Source: Thunnus maccoyii (Eukaryota > Chordata > Actinopteri > Scombriformes > Scombridae). From it: a DNA stretch of 64,000 nucleotides. Numbering within the stretch: position 1 is the stretch's first letter; every line of letters starts with the position of its first letter. The DNA lies in contig NC_056546.1 in assembly GCF_910596095.1 (NCBI RefSeq), positions 23,588,425-23,652,424 of the forward strand, written 5' to 3'. Below are positions 14,696 through 27,899 of the stretch, in pieces. The notes below the pieces were generated by a model. It was not told the DNA's origin. It saw only the letters and a list, made by a program, of their open reading frames with translations, and did no database searches. Made by a program: the position numbers and the translations under genes.

Positions 14696-17600
14696 ATGGC
14701 ACGTCGCTCTCAGTGTTCCTCTGCTGGGGATGACCCCCTGGATCCCAACTACCTCGCTCCTCACTATCGGGAAGAGTACCGCTTGGCTATTGACGCACTG
14801 GTTGAGGAGGACTTGGAGGGATACTACGAGCTCCTCCAAAAAGTAGATGAGGTGGACTTCCTGTCCACACCTGAGATTCACTATATTCGGAGTGCTGTTC
14901 AGGTCCCTCAGCAGAGCAACCACCAGGAACACCATTTCCTAGAGACTGGGGGTGATGGCTCCTCGGACACATACTGGCCGATCCATTCGGACCTGGATGC
15001 CCCGGGCCTGGACCTTGGCTGGCCTCACCTGCATCACTTCAATGGACCCACAGAGGTCACCACTCTAATTAACCCCCCTGAGCCTTACATGCCGAGTATC
15101 AAGGAGCAGGCACGGCGACTTATTAAGAATGCTCAGCAGGTCGGTCTTTCACTTTCATTATGGTTGTAGATTTAGACATGACTAATCTTTCTCTGAAGTT
15201 ACTGAACTTATAACAATTTTGTTTTCACATCAGTCTTGTTTGTTGCTTTTATCTCCCTAGGTGATTGCCATAGTGATGGACATGTTTACTGATGTTGACA
15301 TGTTTAGGGATATTCTCAATGCTGCCATGAGGAATGTTGCCGTCTATATTATCCTAGACGAGCAGAATGCACATCACTTCATTAACATGGTGTCCAACTG
15401 CAGAATAAATCTACAGAGCATCCAAGTGAGTTCATGTTGTTTTATAAAATATATTCCTTTTGGACTGTAATAAAGCTGTATTGTTATATAACAACACAAC
15501 AGAAACAGATTTAAATTCCATTACCAACCCAGGATATTACGTTCCTTCTCCTTCCCCTCATACACTCCCAGTCAGCACAACTCCTCCACCCACCACAGAG
15601 GTTCCAACCATTTTTTGGAAAGGTTTTAAGGTCGGAACCTGAAGATTTTAATAGAAAAGTAGCAAATGAGTGTAAATATTTGGATATTTGAAAGAACTCT
15701 TGAGTGACTTCAGTAACATTCAACTAACTAGTTTTATATTCATTACTCTTTGACTACAGTTTGACTATAGAAGCAAAATAAAATATATGCCGATGCACTG
15801 TTACAGTGTGTTTTTAGATACTTAAAGGAAAAGCTTGGTGATATTCTGTGTTTTTCTTTTTTGTCACCAAATCCCACAAAAAGACCAAAACCAACAATGA
15901 ACTGATCCTATTAACAAGTATTGTCAAAAGCCTGATATAGCTTATTCCTCTGTGCTGTAGAGCTCACATTATTGAGCCACACTGTTGCACTGGCTGACAT
16001 GTTCCTTCATGATGGTAAACGCAGGCACTGTAGTATATTTTGAGTCAATCAGATATACACTGTCCTGCTGCTGTAAACACTGAGTAGTGAACCAAATGTG
16101 TATTAATCTGCAGCTCAAAATAGTCCCCAACAAATGTGCTATTTATTCCTGTTTGAATAATGTTTGATAAAAACTACAGTGCCCAGCTGTTATAAAAAAA
16201 TATTTAGCCCTTTTTTAAAAAGGACCTGTTTTGTGACCTGTTTGTGACCTGTTTTTACACATTTATTTCTTTAGTAGGAACAAATGAACTTGGGTCTGAG
16301 TGTCACAGACAGAGTATGGAAGTCAGAGGGCTTTGATAGGCAGACCAACACACTGTTGGTTTTGGTCTTTTCATGGGATTTGCTGACAATAAGGAATATT
16401 TATTATGTCACCAGCCTTATCCTTTAACTCTATCCATACTAATTGAATTTGTGAAGCAAAGTACAAGTACAGTAGCTTCACTACAGCTGTTGGTAAAAGT
16501 GACTATAGGAATAAGGAAAAAATATCTTAATGTCATAATGTCTTTTCTTTCCAAACATCACATGGTTGGTGCACACCTCCAACTGACTTGACAGAACTAA
16601 CAACCTTATCATACCTTTGCTGGACATGTGAAAATCTAGTTATTGAACAAACAACAGTGAACATTATATTTAACAACCCTTTTATCTTCATCCATCAATG
16701 TCTGTCAAGTCTGTATGAATCTTATATGCTATGTCATGAGTCATGTCATGTTTGTCTTATGTGTCACTTTTTCTTGTCTGTCATTTTCTTTACATGTTGT
16801 ATGTTATATGTATGCTTTATGTGTGATATATGCCTCTTGTATTTGCCTGTAATACTATGATGTGTTTGTTTTATATGGTTGTTTAGATGTTAGATAGACA
16901 TTAGCCATGTGGATAAATCTGGCATAAGTACATCGCAATGATGTCAATCTATGATTTGTACCTGACATACACAGTAAATATTGATAATAAAGTATTTTTC
17001 CATCATAGAAACCACAAATATTGAGCAACTTCTAAATACTGCATATTTAGCTGTGAAGAGGAACTTGAAAAACAGCCATTTTCTATCTCCCTATTTTCGG
17101 AGTGGCAGTGCTAATGCAATGCTGCCACCTGCTGTAGCTTGAATTACAATTTGGAACATGAACACCTCTGCATTTCCTAATTCTGCTCAGTATGAACCGT
17201 AGGTGATTTGATGCATGTCTTGCAGTTTCTACGTGTGAGAACAGTATCTGGCATCACGTACCACTGCCGCTCAGGGAAATCCTTCAAAGGTCAGATGATG
17301 GATCGCTTCATGTTGACAGACTGCAGGGCTGTGCTGAGTGGAAACTACAGGTGAGATTTGAAACTGCAACAGAAAGCCATACCTCTACACATTACACAAC
17401 AAAATAGTAGGAGTGATGATTTGTGATTATTTTGTGATTTTATGTTTAATTTTCTGAATTTATTTAGACACCACACTTGGTTGGACGTGAGTTTGCAATG
17501 AATTTAGTGTGTTTAGTAATTCCTTCTTATTTTCATGTCTTTGTCCAGCTTCATGTGGTCTTTTGAGAAGCTACACCGCTGTATGGCACACCTTTTCCTT

Positions 17601-20600
17601 GGACAACTTGTCTCAACTTTTGATGAAGAGTTTCGGATTCTGTTTGCTCAGTCGCAGCCGCTGATGATTGAAAATGTGCTTGCTCCAATGGAAGATTTTA
17701 ACCCTCTACAAAAGATGCAATACCCACGTGAAAGAACTTCACTGTACAGAGACCCCAGGAAGTTTCGTCCAGATGATGAACGTACAGATATGGACTGGAG
17801 AATGATGCCCCTTAAAAGGCAGGGATCCTTGCATGGCCCTGTAGATCCGTACAGTAGGTTTCCATCAGAGCAGTCACAAATGGATCCCTTGTTTGATCAA
17901 GGTCACTCCAGGATGCCTGTGATGGAAAATCCCACCTTCAAACGGCACAGTTATGCTGAAGGTACTCATGGCAGACACTCTTACCCATTCCTGCAGCAAC
18001 AGGGGTTGCCAGACCTTGAGACCCAGGGAAGGCAGTTTGACAGGGGCCAGCAGCCACATGCAGGGCCAGGACCCGAAGCAGATTACAGTGGCTATGACAA
18101 ATTTTGGAGTCGAGACAAGTCAAGTCATTCAGCAGATGAGTATTCTGAACCTGGCTTACCACAAGAGATGGATAACTTTGACCCTGTGCTTAACTATTTA
18201 TCATCTACCAGAAATGTAGAATTTGACCAGGGCTCAGAGAAATTACTACCTTCAGCAGATTTACCATTAAGTTCATCTTACCCTAGAAGACTGAGTTTAG
18301 GCCAGACATATGCATGTCAAACCTCTCCCACACCCTCAAATCCAACTGATCAGAAGCAGTTTTTCCAGGAGCCTATCACTGACTGCAAGGATCCCATGGT
18401 GAAACGGGGGCTAAGAAACTTGAGGATTAGCTCGTACCTCAGTGCATACGATAATCCAGGAGATGAAGGCCTGCCACTGGCACCACCTCAGGTACCAGAT
18501 CCCTTACAAGAACCCTCTAACCCTCCCATACAGCAAAAAGCACCAGGCATGCACTTTTCAGTTCCTAAAATCCCTCATTTCAGAGAGTTTAAGATTCCTA
18601 CTTTACGCAGGGCAAGTCAGATGCCAAGTTATGTCAAACCCACTGTGCGAGAGCAATCAAAGGAATTGCCTGATGAAAGTACTACTGTGGCAGCAGAAAC
18701 CAAAACGACTCCAACACCTTCAGAATCGTCATCCACAACTGAGGGGGACAAGACAGAGGAAGCAGAACCAAAAGAACCGAAGACTAGTGTTGTTCGAAGG
18801 GAGGAGTCGTTCCGTAGGAAATACAATGCAGCAGTACCGCGGAGCTCGAGGTTAAGATCTTCTCTGATATTCAGCTCTCTGGATCAGCATACCTCTCAAG
18901 ATACCCAAACTGCTGCAGGGCAACAGGATGAGGAGGGTGAAAAAGATGAGGCAAAACAGACAAAAGTACCTTTTGTTTCTCAGGTTTTGGGACAAAAAAG
19001 ATCCGCTGCAAGAGGACCTTTTGAATGGAGTCGTTACATAAAGTCAGCCACTGTTGATAACTCAGCACTAGAAGCTTCCAAACCAGACGATGGAACCAAT
19101 AAAGCTGAGGAGAAAGATTCATCTTCAAAAGACGAGAATTCAAACAATCCACCAGAAACCCCTGAGGTACAAGAGTCATTAAAACCATCAGATGTCCCAT
19201 CAATGCCCCAATCCAAGCCTTCTGAAGCTGAGTTGCCCAAAACTGATCAAATAGTACAACCCCCCAAATCTTTGCTCACTCCACTCTATGTAGATATGAA
19301 TGATCCTATTGAGAGGCTCAAGTTTTTCAAAGAGTTGGCAGCCAAACGCAAAGCTGCAAAGGCTGCAGGAGCTGAAAAGAGTGCAGAGAAGGGTCCAATG
19401 AAAGCACCAACTTATCTGAAAGACAACACAACTGTTAAAAATGAGGAAGTTGTACCACATGAAAAAATTGCTGATACGTCTGTCAAAAAGCAAACCGCAC
19501 AGCAGGTCAATAATGACCCCAATACATCTAAAAGCTGTGAAGAGGAACAAACCAGAGCTTCAACTGATTCAGAGAAAATAGAGATGAAGAACATCCAATC
19601 AGCAGCATCCCTGCCTGTTTCTGCAGAAACAGAAGCCCCTCAGAGTGAACCACCAGAAGACCAAAAGCTGTCAAAACCTGCTGTAAAAGAGTGCAGCCCC
19701 TGTCAGTCACCTACAACAACAAATGACACACCTGCAAATGTTCCATCTCTTGCGCAAGGTACTGATAAAAGTGAAAACACTTTGCCCCATTTCAGTCCTC
19801 AGACCACCCCAAGTCCCACAGCTTCCAGCTTTGCCCCTCTTTCCCCTCCAGCAGAGACTATATCTTCTAATGTCACCCAAGAAGACTCAAGCTTGACCCC
19901 AGCCTCCAACATGCTGTCCTCAATTTCTGACAAAATAGGAGAACAGGAATCTTTCAGTCCCTCCCCACCTGAATCCTCCCAATCAGCGGACAAAGCTTTA
20001 CAAATATCTACTGCTTCGTCTGACATGCAGACAGAATCTACTCAAGCTCCATTAGATACTGTTTTACAGTCGACTTCACCCAATACCCATTCAGTAGTTG
20101 ACTCTGCTCATGTGGAATTTGATATTTCACCTGATGCATATGCTGCTGGTTCAGTGCCCTCCTCATTAGAGTCTACTACAAAGATAAACTCTGAGGAATC
20201 TTGTACGATTTCACCTGATTCACAAAAAGATGCTCCTGAATCAGAAAACAGCCCCATTGCAGAGGAATCTGAGGTTTCTTCCAGTGTTGTTCTTGCATCA
20301 CCAAAGGATGTCAAAGCTGATAGCACACCTCAGAGCCTTAGCTCTTCATCACCCGAGTTGTGTTTACCCAATGTATCTGATCTTGAAAGTAGTAATAAAC
20401 CATACCAAAAAGAGCCCATTACTTCTACACCAGGAGACCCTTCACCTGAGCAATCAGAAACTAGGTCTCTTGTCAATCCAGACATTCCTCCTGATGCCTC
20501 CCGATCTGAAACAAGTGCATGTCTTCAAGATGCACCAACACAAGCAAACTCTCTCTCTGAACTTAACCTGACAGGATCTTGCTCTCCCACTCCTGCTGAA

Positions 20601-21429
20601 ACAGTATCATGTTCTTCTCCTATGTCTGAGTCAGTTGGATCTGTCATGTCCCCTGAGGCTGAAAGAACAGAAACGAGCATGCTTGTATTGCACAGTTCCT
20701 CAGATACTGATTCTTTATCCAATGAGACTCCAACAGACTCAAACAAAGCTCCAATGCACCCATCTACAGAATATTCTTCTAGCCCAACTGAGCCTACCTC
20801 GATAGTCACATTAGTCACAACAGAGCCTGATCTGCCAACACCTGAAGAGTCACCTGTACCTGCTGATAATAGTTATATAGACAATCAAATTGAAGTAAGC
20901 AAACAGGAATCTAATGACCAAGCAAGGCAAAATGACTGCTGCGAGGTGGCAGAGGTTGCATCAGATGAAGTTGCTCCTCTGTCACCACAGTCCAAGAAGC
21001 CAAAATCAACCCAGTCTCGCTACCACTCGTCAACAGCCAAAGTGCTCTCAAGCAGCAACCTCAGAGATGATACAAAGCTGCTGCTAGGGCAAATTTCTGC
21101 AAATAGCCAAAGCAGGAACGAGGCGACCAAAGAGTTTCCTGTCACAGATGATGAGAAAGAAGATAAAGCTGACAAAAACGCCAAAAGTGTGAAAGAAAGA
21201 AGGATTGCGTCACTTGGCAGAGGGCCGCAGAAGTCAACTGAGGAGCGCCAGGAGCTGCTGGAAAAGCTCCAGAACATGAGGAAGGAGAGGAAAGTTTACA
21301 GTCGCTTTGAGGTATGAATACATTAATAGTAAGATTGCTTCTGTGTCAGCTACTCATTAGGATACAAATTTGTTTGCCTCTGTGGTAAATCATTTTTTGT
21401 CACTTTTACTTTCACAGATGGCACCTTAA
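14696..21429 (+). CDS. fam83h: FAM83H, CK1-anchoring keratin scaffold protein
   Basis: FAM83H binds casein kinase 1 and recruits it to keratin filaments; human truncations cause amelogenesis imperfecta. Coding exons: 14696-15139, 15261-15425, 17226-17350, 17549-21311 and probably 21418-21429. The start MARRSQCSS matches human MARRSQSSS. Residues 1 to about 290 form the DUF1669 phospholipase-D-like domain (VMDMFTDVD, GKSFKG, SFMWSFEKLHR). The CK1-binding F-x3-F motif is visible as F273/F277 in DEEFRILFAQS. The rest, mostly one 3.76-kb exon, is low-complexity Ser/Pro/Glu-rich, with islands shared with human FAM83H: RSSRLRSSLIFS, SSNLRDDTK and the end MRKERKVYSRFE. About 1502 residues against 1179 in human. 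At 21311 the frame either splices to give ...RFEMAP or reads through to a stop two codons later (21315-21317). An AATAAA at 22937-22942 may be the polyadenylation signal. Confidence 0.93.
15820..16270. repeat. Dispersed teleost repeat in fam83h intron 3
   Basis: Carries phrases familiar from a common fish repeat: AAAAAGACCAAAACCAACAA, TAGCTTATTCCTCTG, CTGCTGTAAACACT and CTGCAGCTCAAAATAGTCCC. No inverted ends or open frame were seen, so the class is undetermined. The assignment rests on recollection of similar intronic sequence in other fishes. Confidence 0.45.
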
Positions 21430-22945
21430 CAGGGATCCGAAGAAAGTTGTGAGGATGATCAGTATGTATAGAAGAAAATGCAAAATACAATGGAAAAGGG
21501 AAATGATGAACAAGACATTTTCTCACTAAAGACATGAACTTACAGGATGAAACTCATACAAATTAATACAGAAATGTCGTGATCAACAAAGGGCTTCTTT
21601 CTATGGGTGATTCACTAAGTTTCTTCCAGTGTGAAAATTACATGGACTGAGACTATGTATGTGTGATCAAATATGTTTTTACTGACCACATGGGTGAAGT
21701 GCAATGTTTGCGACAGTATCTGTTATGTGGCCTGTCCTTGCCTTTTTCTTACAGCACTGACAGCGTTTACATAATTATTAGTTGGTTTTCTGTCAAAATG
21801 TGATTTTCAAGTGTAATAGATAATCTAAAGTATCCTGAGCTTGTAAAAATGTATCATAGTATGCTGTCATGTATTTGACAATCATTTTAAACAAAGATGC
21901 TGATAAAAATGTGTTTTTGTGAAACAGGTGGGTATGTAAATTCATATCCATGCAGGACTGTTAATGTTCTGATGTAAATTAATTGTAATTGTTTAATTCT
22001 CTGAAATTGTAATCAAACATAAACAAAACTGAGATTATGAACCGAGATTAGTGCATAAGTCATTGCACACCATGCAGTATGTATTGTGTTTTTTTCTTCT
22101 CTTCTCTTCTCTTCTCTTCTTACACTTAATACAGTAAGAATCTTTAAGGTGTTAGTTATGTCAATTTAAGTTAAGTTTGTTCAACCAAATTACACGCACA
22201 AAAGAACATATTTTCAAGCTTACCTCTGTGGTACATTGACATGCAGATACTTACTCTTCTTTTTATTGTTTTTTTAGCCATTAATTCCTTTATTAAATGC
22301 CAATACTGGAGAGATGACAGTCTTAACCCATATTTGTACAGATTTTGAGATATATTTTACAACAAAACAATGGAGGTAAAAAATATTGTTTGTGCAACAT
22401 TAGAGTCAGATCAAAACTTAACCATATAAAACCAAAGCGCCCTGCATGGCTAGACTCCACTGCAGAGAAAATATGAATATGAGTTATTTCTTTGTAACTT
22501 GGTTGAACCAACCCTTTAATTGTCTCTGAAAATTTGCCTGAACCTGTAAAATGTGCCTTTTTGAATGAAAACCTGTCATACCTGTTTAAACAAGAAATTT
22601 TGAAACGACAAAGAATTTACACAGCTATATGTAGAGTTGTATTCTGCAAGTTACACTTTTTAAAAGGATTTATGGTTGTTATAAATATTTTTTTTTAAAT
22701 TAAAAACTTGTCTCTTATCAGGATCATTTATATCTACATAGAATGTGTTTTAGGGGTTTTTGGCTCCTGTGTGTCAAATGTTTGAATGTTTGAATTCCAA
22801 TGAGGAAAAATTTATTAATTCACATATTAAATTCATTAGCTTTATGTACATATTGTCATTTAAGTTGTTATAACAATTTTCTTCTAAAGTGAAGAGGATT
22901 GATCTTGAAGGACAGTAGCTTTGTATAGTTATATGAAATAAAATG
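21430..22945 (+). other. Probable fam83h 3' untranslated region
   Basis: AT-rich and non-coding, with a (TTCTC)n run at about 22093-22121 and an AATAAA at 22937-22942. The length of the UTR is inferred from the absence of any earlier strong polyadenylation signal and is not proven. Confidence 0.45.
22093..22121. repeat. (TTCTC)n microsatellite
   Basis: Five tandem pyrimidine units in the probable fam83h 3' UTR. Confidence 0.9.
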
Positions 22946-24459
22946 TTTATGTTAATAATAGTAATAATTAATAGTTTTTTGTTAATGGCGAATTGACAAA
23001 GTTGGGCAGTAGTTTGAAAGAAGTGGACATTTAATAAGCAGGGAAGGTCTAAAGAAAAGAATTTTATCAAGTTGTGTTATAGAAAGTGTTGGATCCAGTG
23101 TTCCACCCATTGCAAAGACAAATAGTCAGGATATCTTAGCATCTGCTGCATCAGCATTAACCATAGGCCTTTTTCGCAGCAGACATTTTGACTTGTCATA
23201 GCAGGAGAAGCTCAGGTGTTATTAATAACACTGATGATGGCTCTGTTCTATTTAAGTGTCCCAATAATACATGATGACAGTGTGACAGTGAGTCAGCATG
23301 CACATTATCAGGACCCTGAAACTGAATCAGCAAAATGGAATTCAGTCATCATTAACTTTATAATTTACACCTGTGTTTTTCTTACTGTGACATGTAAAAA
23401 GTGTGAACATCTCCAGAATTAATGATGTTTTAAACAATTCTCAGTTTATGACGTGAAAATCAGATGCCCATGTTGATTTTTGAACATGTATTTCACTTCT
23501 TTTACTTACTGAGATGGTGTACAGAACTGCAAATGTGACCAGCTCCTACTTTATAAAATAGTATTTCACAGGTAAGTTATTCACCTACATATTTGGTGAT
23601 GTATTGTAGTTGATTGCAATATACAGCATATTGAAAAGTCATTGTTTGATAACATCATGAGCAACAAATTATGACATAATTTATTTGTGAAGTCTATAAG
23701 ATAAGATATCTCAACTACCCTCAGGCCAGAAATAACAGTTACAGCCATAGAAGTCCCTCAACACTGTGGAACAGGGTGCCACCCTGTGGCCTGGTGCCTC
23801 TGGTGCCACCCTCAGGACATATTTTACATCTCCGGCCTGCATCTGGTATGATATGATAGTTGATATCATACCATTTAATTTCCAACATTTGGCAGTTAAA
23901 AAATTCGCCCCTCTACAGGGAGGTCAGAGGTCAAGTTCAGCTACCAAACAGAGTACCTGATGCTGGCTGGGATTCAATGTTTTACTCAAGGACACATCAG
24001 AATTTCAGGACACTTCATGCCAACACAGGAGTCATTTCTGGATCTACAGTAAATGAGGAATTTTACAAACATTTGCCAGCTTGCTGCTGTCTAGTCTTTC
24101 CTGTAATAAACACTTCAAGTGTCTTTGTCAAATGATACTCACCCTAAAGACATTTAAACTGATTTACTACTTAACATTGTGGGGCTTTTCTTGCAAAACA
24201 CTATGAAACCGACTAAGCTCGCAGTGAATGAAATTTCAACCCAGTCACATGCTACAGTGCATTGGTTATGAAAGAAGGACTCCTGTGCTTCATAAGAAAC
24301 AGTGGGCCTCTTGTCTTGCAGATATCTTGATAAGCTCAGGCTGAATTACACTAATCTTTACAGAACCTTCACTGCCTGCAGTAGGAAAACTCACGCTCGG
24401 AACAGTAGTTTTTGGCATTGTTTTATTTATTTTTGCTGTCAGTATAAGCTTATAACAGA
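22946..24459. other. Intergenic spacer fam83h-adtrp
   Basis: No gene. Around 23900-24030 the text GATGCTGGCTGGGATTCAAT and CAAGGACACATCAG resembles a repeat I have seen downstream of many fish genes, but it is too short to classify. The adtrp promoter must lie just left of 24460; no TATA box was recognised. Confidence 0.4.
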
Positions 24460-26055
24460 ATGACTTCAGTCCTGAGGAGAGTGTACCACATCACTGCATT
24501 CAGCTGGTATGCTTTTGTTGTTAAGAGTCTTGCTGCTAAGGATGGAGAGGAGTTACCACCAGGAATCTTTGTTTATGGTGGACCTTGGAAATACCTCACT
24601 TTTTTAAATTTGGTGAGTACATTGTCTACACTGTCTCTATCACCTAGAAACACAGAATGTCTCATAATTTCTAAGGCAGATATTGAGAAAGGATATTGGA
24701 AAAAACAATAATGTCACTTGTAATGTTTCAGTTATTGCAAATGTCATTCTTTGGACTGGCTGCAGTAAATGATCTTCAACCTGGGAAAAACTCAGAGAGA
24801 ACTCTGACCAGATGTAAAGACCTTCTCTTCTCTGTCTTTGCCTTCCCTGTGGGCATGGTGAGAAACCAGTTTTTGGAAAATCTTTTTTTGTTAAACACAA
24901 AATTATTATTATGTTAACTCGCTGTTTTCTGCATTTCATTTAGTTTGTTGTTGCACTTTTCTGGACGATCTTTGCCTATGACAGAGAATTGGTCTACCCT
25001 GCTTCTATTGACACCTTCTTCCCTCCTTGGATAAACCATGCTATGGTTTGTAAAATTTGCATTTTCAACCATCTTATGCCAAAATTTTAATAATCATGAT
25101 TCTCCTGACATAAACCACCCTACGTAATGAGTTATTCCTGAACTCTTTTCTCAGCACACATTTGTCCTTCCTGTTTTACTTGGAGAAGTGCTGGTGCAGC
25201 CTCATGTCTACCCACCGACCAAACATGCATTGGCAGCATTAGGAGCTGTGGGTTTGGCTTACTTATTTTGGTAAGAGACAAGTCAGCGTGTAGTAGAGTA
25301 GTATAATGTCAAAGCATGTATGTATTGCAACCTTTTCTGCTTTTGAAATAATGACATCCCTCTTGATTTAATATCTTTCATGTAAAACTGACTAAAATAG
25401 CAAGAATGATGTTCTTACTGTGACTAGTCTAGGCTAGTGCAGTGCAGCAATATGTATCTGTTCACAATGCAAACAGCTAGAGGGTAAAAACTGCTTTTGT
25501 GAACCTTTTATAATTTTGGCTCTGATTCTGTAACAGTGCCTACAGACTTGCATATGTCATGTCAAGTTTTTTTTTATTATGCTGAGTGTTTCACTGTGAT
25601 AATAATCAATGCCATCAGTGGAAACTGTGCCAGTGAATATTTGCACAAGACATACAAGTTTTTTGAGACAAGACAGTACAAGATGATCTGTTAGATATGG
25701 TGATTCTGAGAGTTGCTTTTCTTCCTTTTTTTCCTCTGAACATGTTCTGCAGGATTATATGGGTGTACTTGTCAGTTGGGATTTGGGTGTATCCCCTCCT
25801 CGGGCACTTCAGCACTGCTGGTCTGGTGGGCTTCTTCTTTTTTAACATGTCGGTGGTGACCTTGCTCTACCTGCTAGGAGACAAGCTCAACAGCCATGTC
25901 TGGAGTAAGAGACATTAGCAAATTTACTACCGGAGACAAACAAATGAGCAAAAGTTAGCTTGCCTCTAATCTCCTTGTCTGTCTACCTCTTTTCTTCTTC
26001 TGTCTCTTTTATTGTAGGTAAGGACTTGAACAAAATAATGGCGAAACCAAAATGA
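24460..26055 (+). CDS. adtrp: ADTRP/AIG1-family membrane hydrolase, most like ADTRP
   Basis: Family members are multi-pass membrane threonine hydrolases that cleave fatty acid esters of hydroxy fatty acids (FAHFAs); ADTRP also modulates TFPI in endothelium. Exons: 24460-24612, 24732-24857, 24944-25045, 25155-25270, 25753-25904, 26018-26055, giving 228 residues (human ADTRP 230). Both catalytic residues are present: Thr47 in WKYLTFLNL and His128 in NHAMHTFVLP, aligning with human ADTRP Thr47/His131. Other family signatures are [36 protein letters not shown] and YLLGDKLN. The start, [10 protein letters not shown], resembles ADTRP (IYHFLVLSWY) more than AIG1. Hydrophobic stretches at about 11-24, 45-58, 80-108, 128-140, 150-170 and 180-210 fit a multi-span protein. 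The short last exon ends in a lysine-containing tail (KIMAKPK). AATAAA at 26135-26140 is a good polyadenylation signal. Confidence 0.93.
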
Positions 26056-26140
26056 CTCAATGACTCAGCCTCTCTGCCAAATGAAAATGGTCAAATAGTA
26101 ATCCCTGAAAGCAAGACTGTGTAACTTTTGAAAGAATAAA

Positions 26141-27092
26141 TGACACATTCCTCCTCTTGCAAATGAAAACGTGGATTTATTAGCAATGAAGTGCACTATT
26201 GTCCAATTCAATACGCTCAAGGGTTTTGCTGCTTACACCCGTATTTGGTCTGATATGAGCAGTAGCTTATGGTGGCTGTTAGCTAACATTAGCAAACTTT
26301 AACACACAATTTTTTTTGAGTATATCACTGTCATACTGTTACATTAGTTTAGAATTTTAGCTAACAGTACTTTAGCACTTCTGTTACCGTCACTTGTACT
26401 CACAGTGGCTACTGTTCAGCTAGTAGGAATAGTCTCGCCTCAAAAGGATTCATTGCTTTCTCTACGGAAACTGCAACAACCACTATATAAGAAGTATACC
26501 ACAATATAAGAAGTATAAGAACACTTATACTTCTTATATTAATGTAAAAGTTTAATTTTACAGGTCAACAAAGGGGTATTCAACAGTGCAAAGTGCCTGA
26601 ATAATGCAGTTGAAACACCAAAGCGAGCCCAATAAAGCAAGTTCTACTGACAACAAAGCATGTAATCCTCCTGTGGCTGTTTTAATTTTATGTAATATAT
26701 CAGAGGCTTTTTTATCCACATATTCACTGATTTCAAATGCTTTTCATCCACTGTTATGCAAAAATAATAATTTGTAATAATAATAGTAATAATAATAATA
26801 GAGCAGTCAGGATCCATCATCAAAATGGTCACATCCACATTAAGCGCTGCTGAGTTCCCCTCTCTGCAAAGGGGAGGTTATAGCTAATTGACGTTTGGCC
26901 TGAATAAAGTGCATATTTTCCATTAATGATGGAGCAATTTGGGCCTTGCAAGAGTAGCTTGACTTGTTGTAATCCAAAACACAATGCTTAACAGCCTTGA
27001 CCTCATGTCATCACAAATCCATCAGTCCAGGAACTGCTGCATCTTTGTGTCCATTAGATACTGTAAGTGTGCAGATTTTTCAAAGGAGATCA
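26141..27092. other. Spacer between adtrp and the small minus-strand gene
   Basis: No gene. Contains a perfect 17-bp stem palindrome (26503-26540), an (ATA/ATT)-rich run near 26770-26800 and probably the 3' UTR of the minus-strand gene at its right end. Confidence 0.4.
26503..26540. repeat. Perfect 17-bp inverted repeat with 4-nt loop
   Basis: The left arm AATATAAGAAGTATAAG (26503-26519) is exactly complementary to 26524-26540, with loop AACA. A third, partial copy (TATAAGAAGTATA) lies at 26485-26497. This looks like a local duplication that turned into a hairpin. Confidence 0.9.
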
Positions 27093-27791
27093 TCAACTGT
27101 TCAGGTCCCTGTAGCCTTTAAGATGGTGGAGGTAGTTTGGATCTGCATCCACCAGTCCGACTGAAAGGATCCTGGCCAATAAATGCACATCTTCTTCACT
27201 CAGGTCCTTCTGATGAAGAGAAGAACGTCAAACATTTAATCTCAATTCTTTTAAATAATTACAACATTTACCTTTGGATAACTACTCACCATCTTGTTGG
27301 CAGAGGATTCAGACAACTGTGATTTTTGAAGTTTATTTCCCTGTCAAAGATAATAGTCTTTATAGAAAATCACACTGTATTTCCTGCTTGCTCATAATGG
27401 ACACTTCCTCTAAGAGCTGCAGGACAGTTTTTGGTTCTTTCTTGTTAAGATTGATTCATGTATTAATACGTATCTGATTCATGTTTCCATTTGCAAAATA
27501 CTGATATTTAGGTTTTGTGCTTTAAAGGATAAAACAGAAAATATTCCATCATACACAACAGCAACACTGTAAATATTTACTCACATCTTTGAGTCCTTTT
27601 GTAAAGAACATTATGATGAAGAGAAGGCCAGTAACGATCTGTGCATGTTGAAAAGAACAGCAGTCAGTATTACATAAATCACAGTTCTCATTAGACAAGA
27701 ACTCTGACGAGTTGACATTGCTTGTTCACAGCTAAAAGAAATTAAAGTAAACTACAAAGATGTTTTTACTTACGCCCAGCAAGTGCAACAT
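27093..27791 (-). CDS. Unrecognised four-exon gene for a 79-residue hydrophobic-leader protein
   Basis: Not recognised. Four minus-strand exons with good GT-AG sites, all joined in phase 0: 27774-27791, 27585-27638, 27290-27340, 27093-27209, giving 79 codons plus TGA. The start ATG (27791) is preceded by an in-frame TAA. The N-terminus MLHLLGIVTGLLFIIMFF is a strong signal peptide or membrane anchor. A charged, serine-containing middle (LQKSQLSESSANK) follows, then a possible amphipathic helix (DLSEEDVHLLARILSVGL) and the end NYLHHLKGYRDLNS. There are no cysteines, so it is not a disulfide-stabilised hormone. It could be a small membrane protein, a secreted peptide precursor or a lineage-specific gene. 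The exons are too short for ordinary open-frame scans. Convergent with adtrp, about 1 kb apart. Confidence 0.6.
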
Positions 27792-27899
27792 CTGTACTCC
27801 TCTTGGTTCTGTCCTGCTTGTGTGCTGATCTGTAACTTAATGTGTGTCAAATAAGTTCCTCCTGCTCTGAGACAGCAGACTACATAACTCACCAGGGAA

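Noticed and set aside
17874-21277. Many 60-137-codon ORFs on both strands inside the large fam83h exon
   Set aside because: They are shadows of the 1254-codon reading frame.
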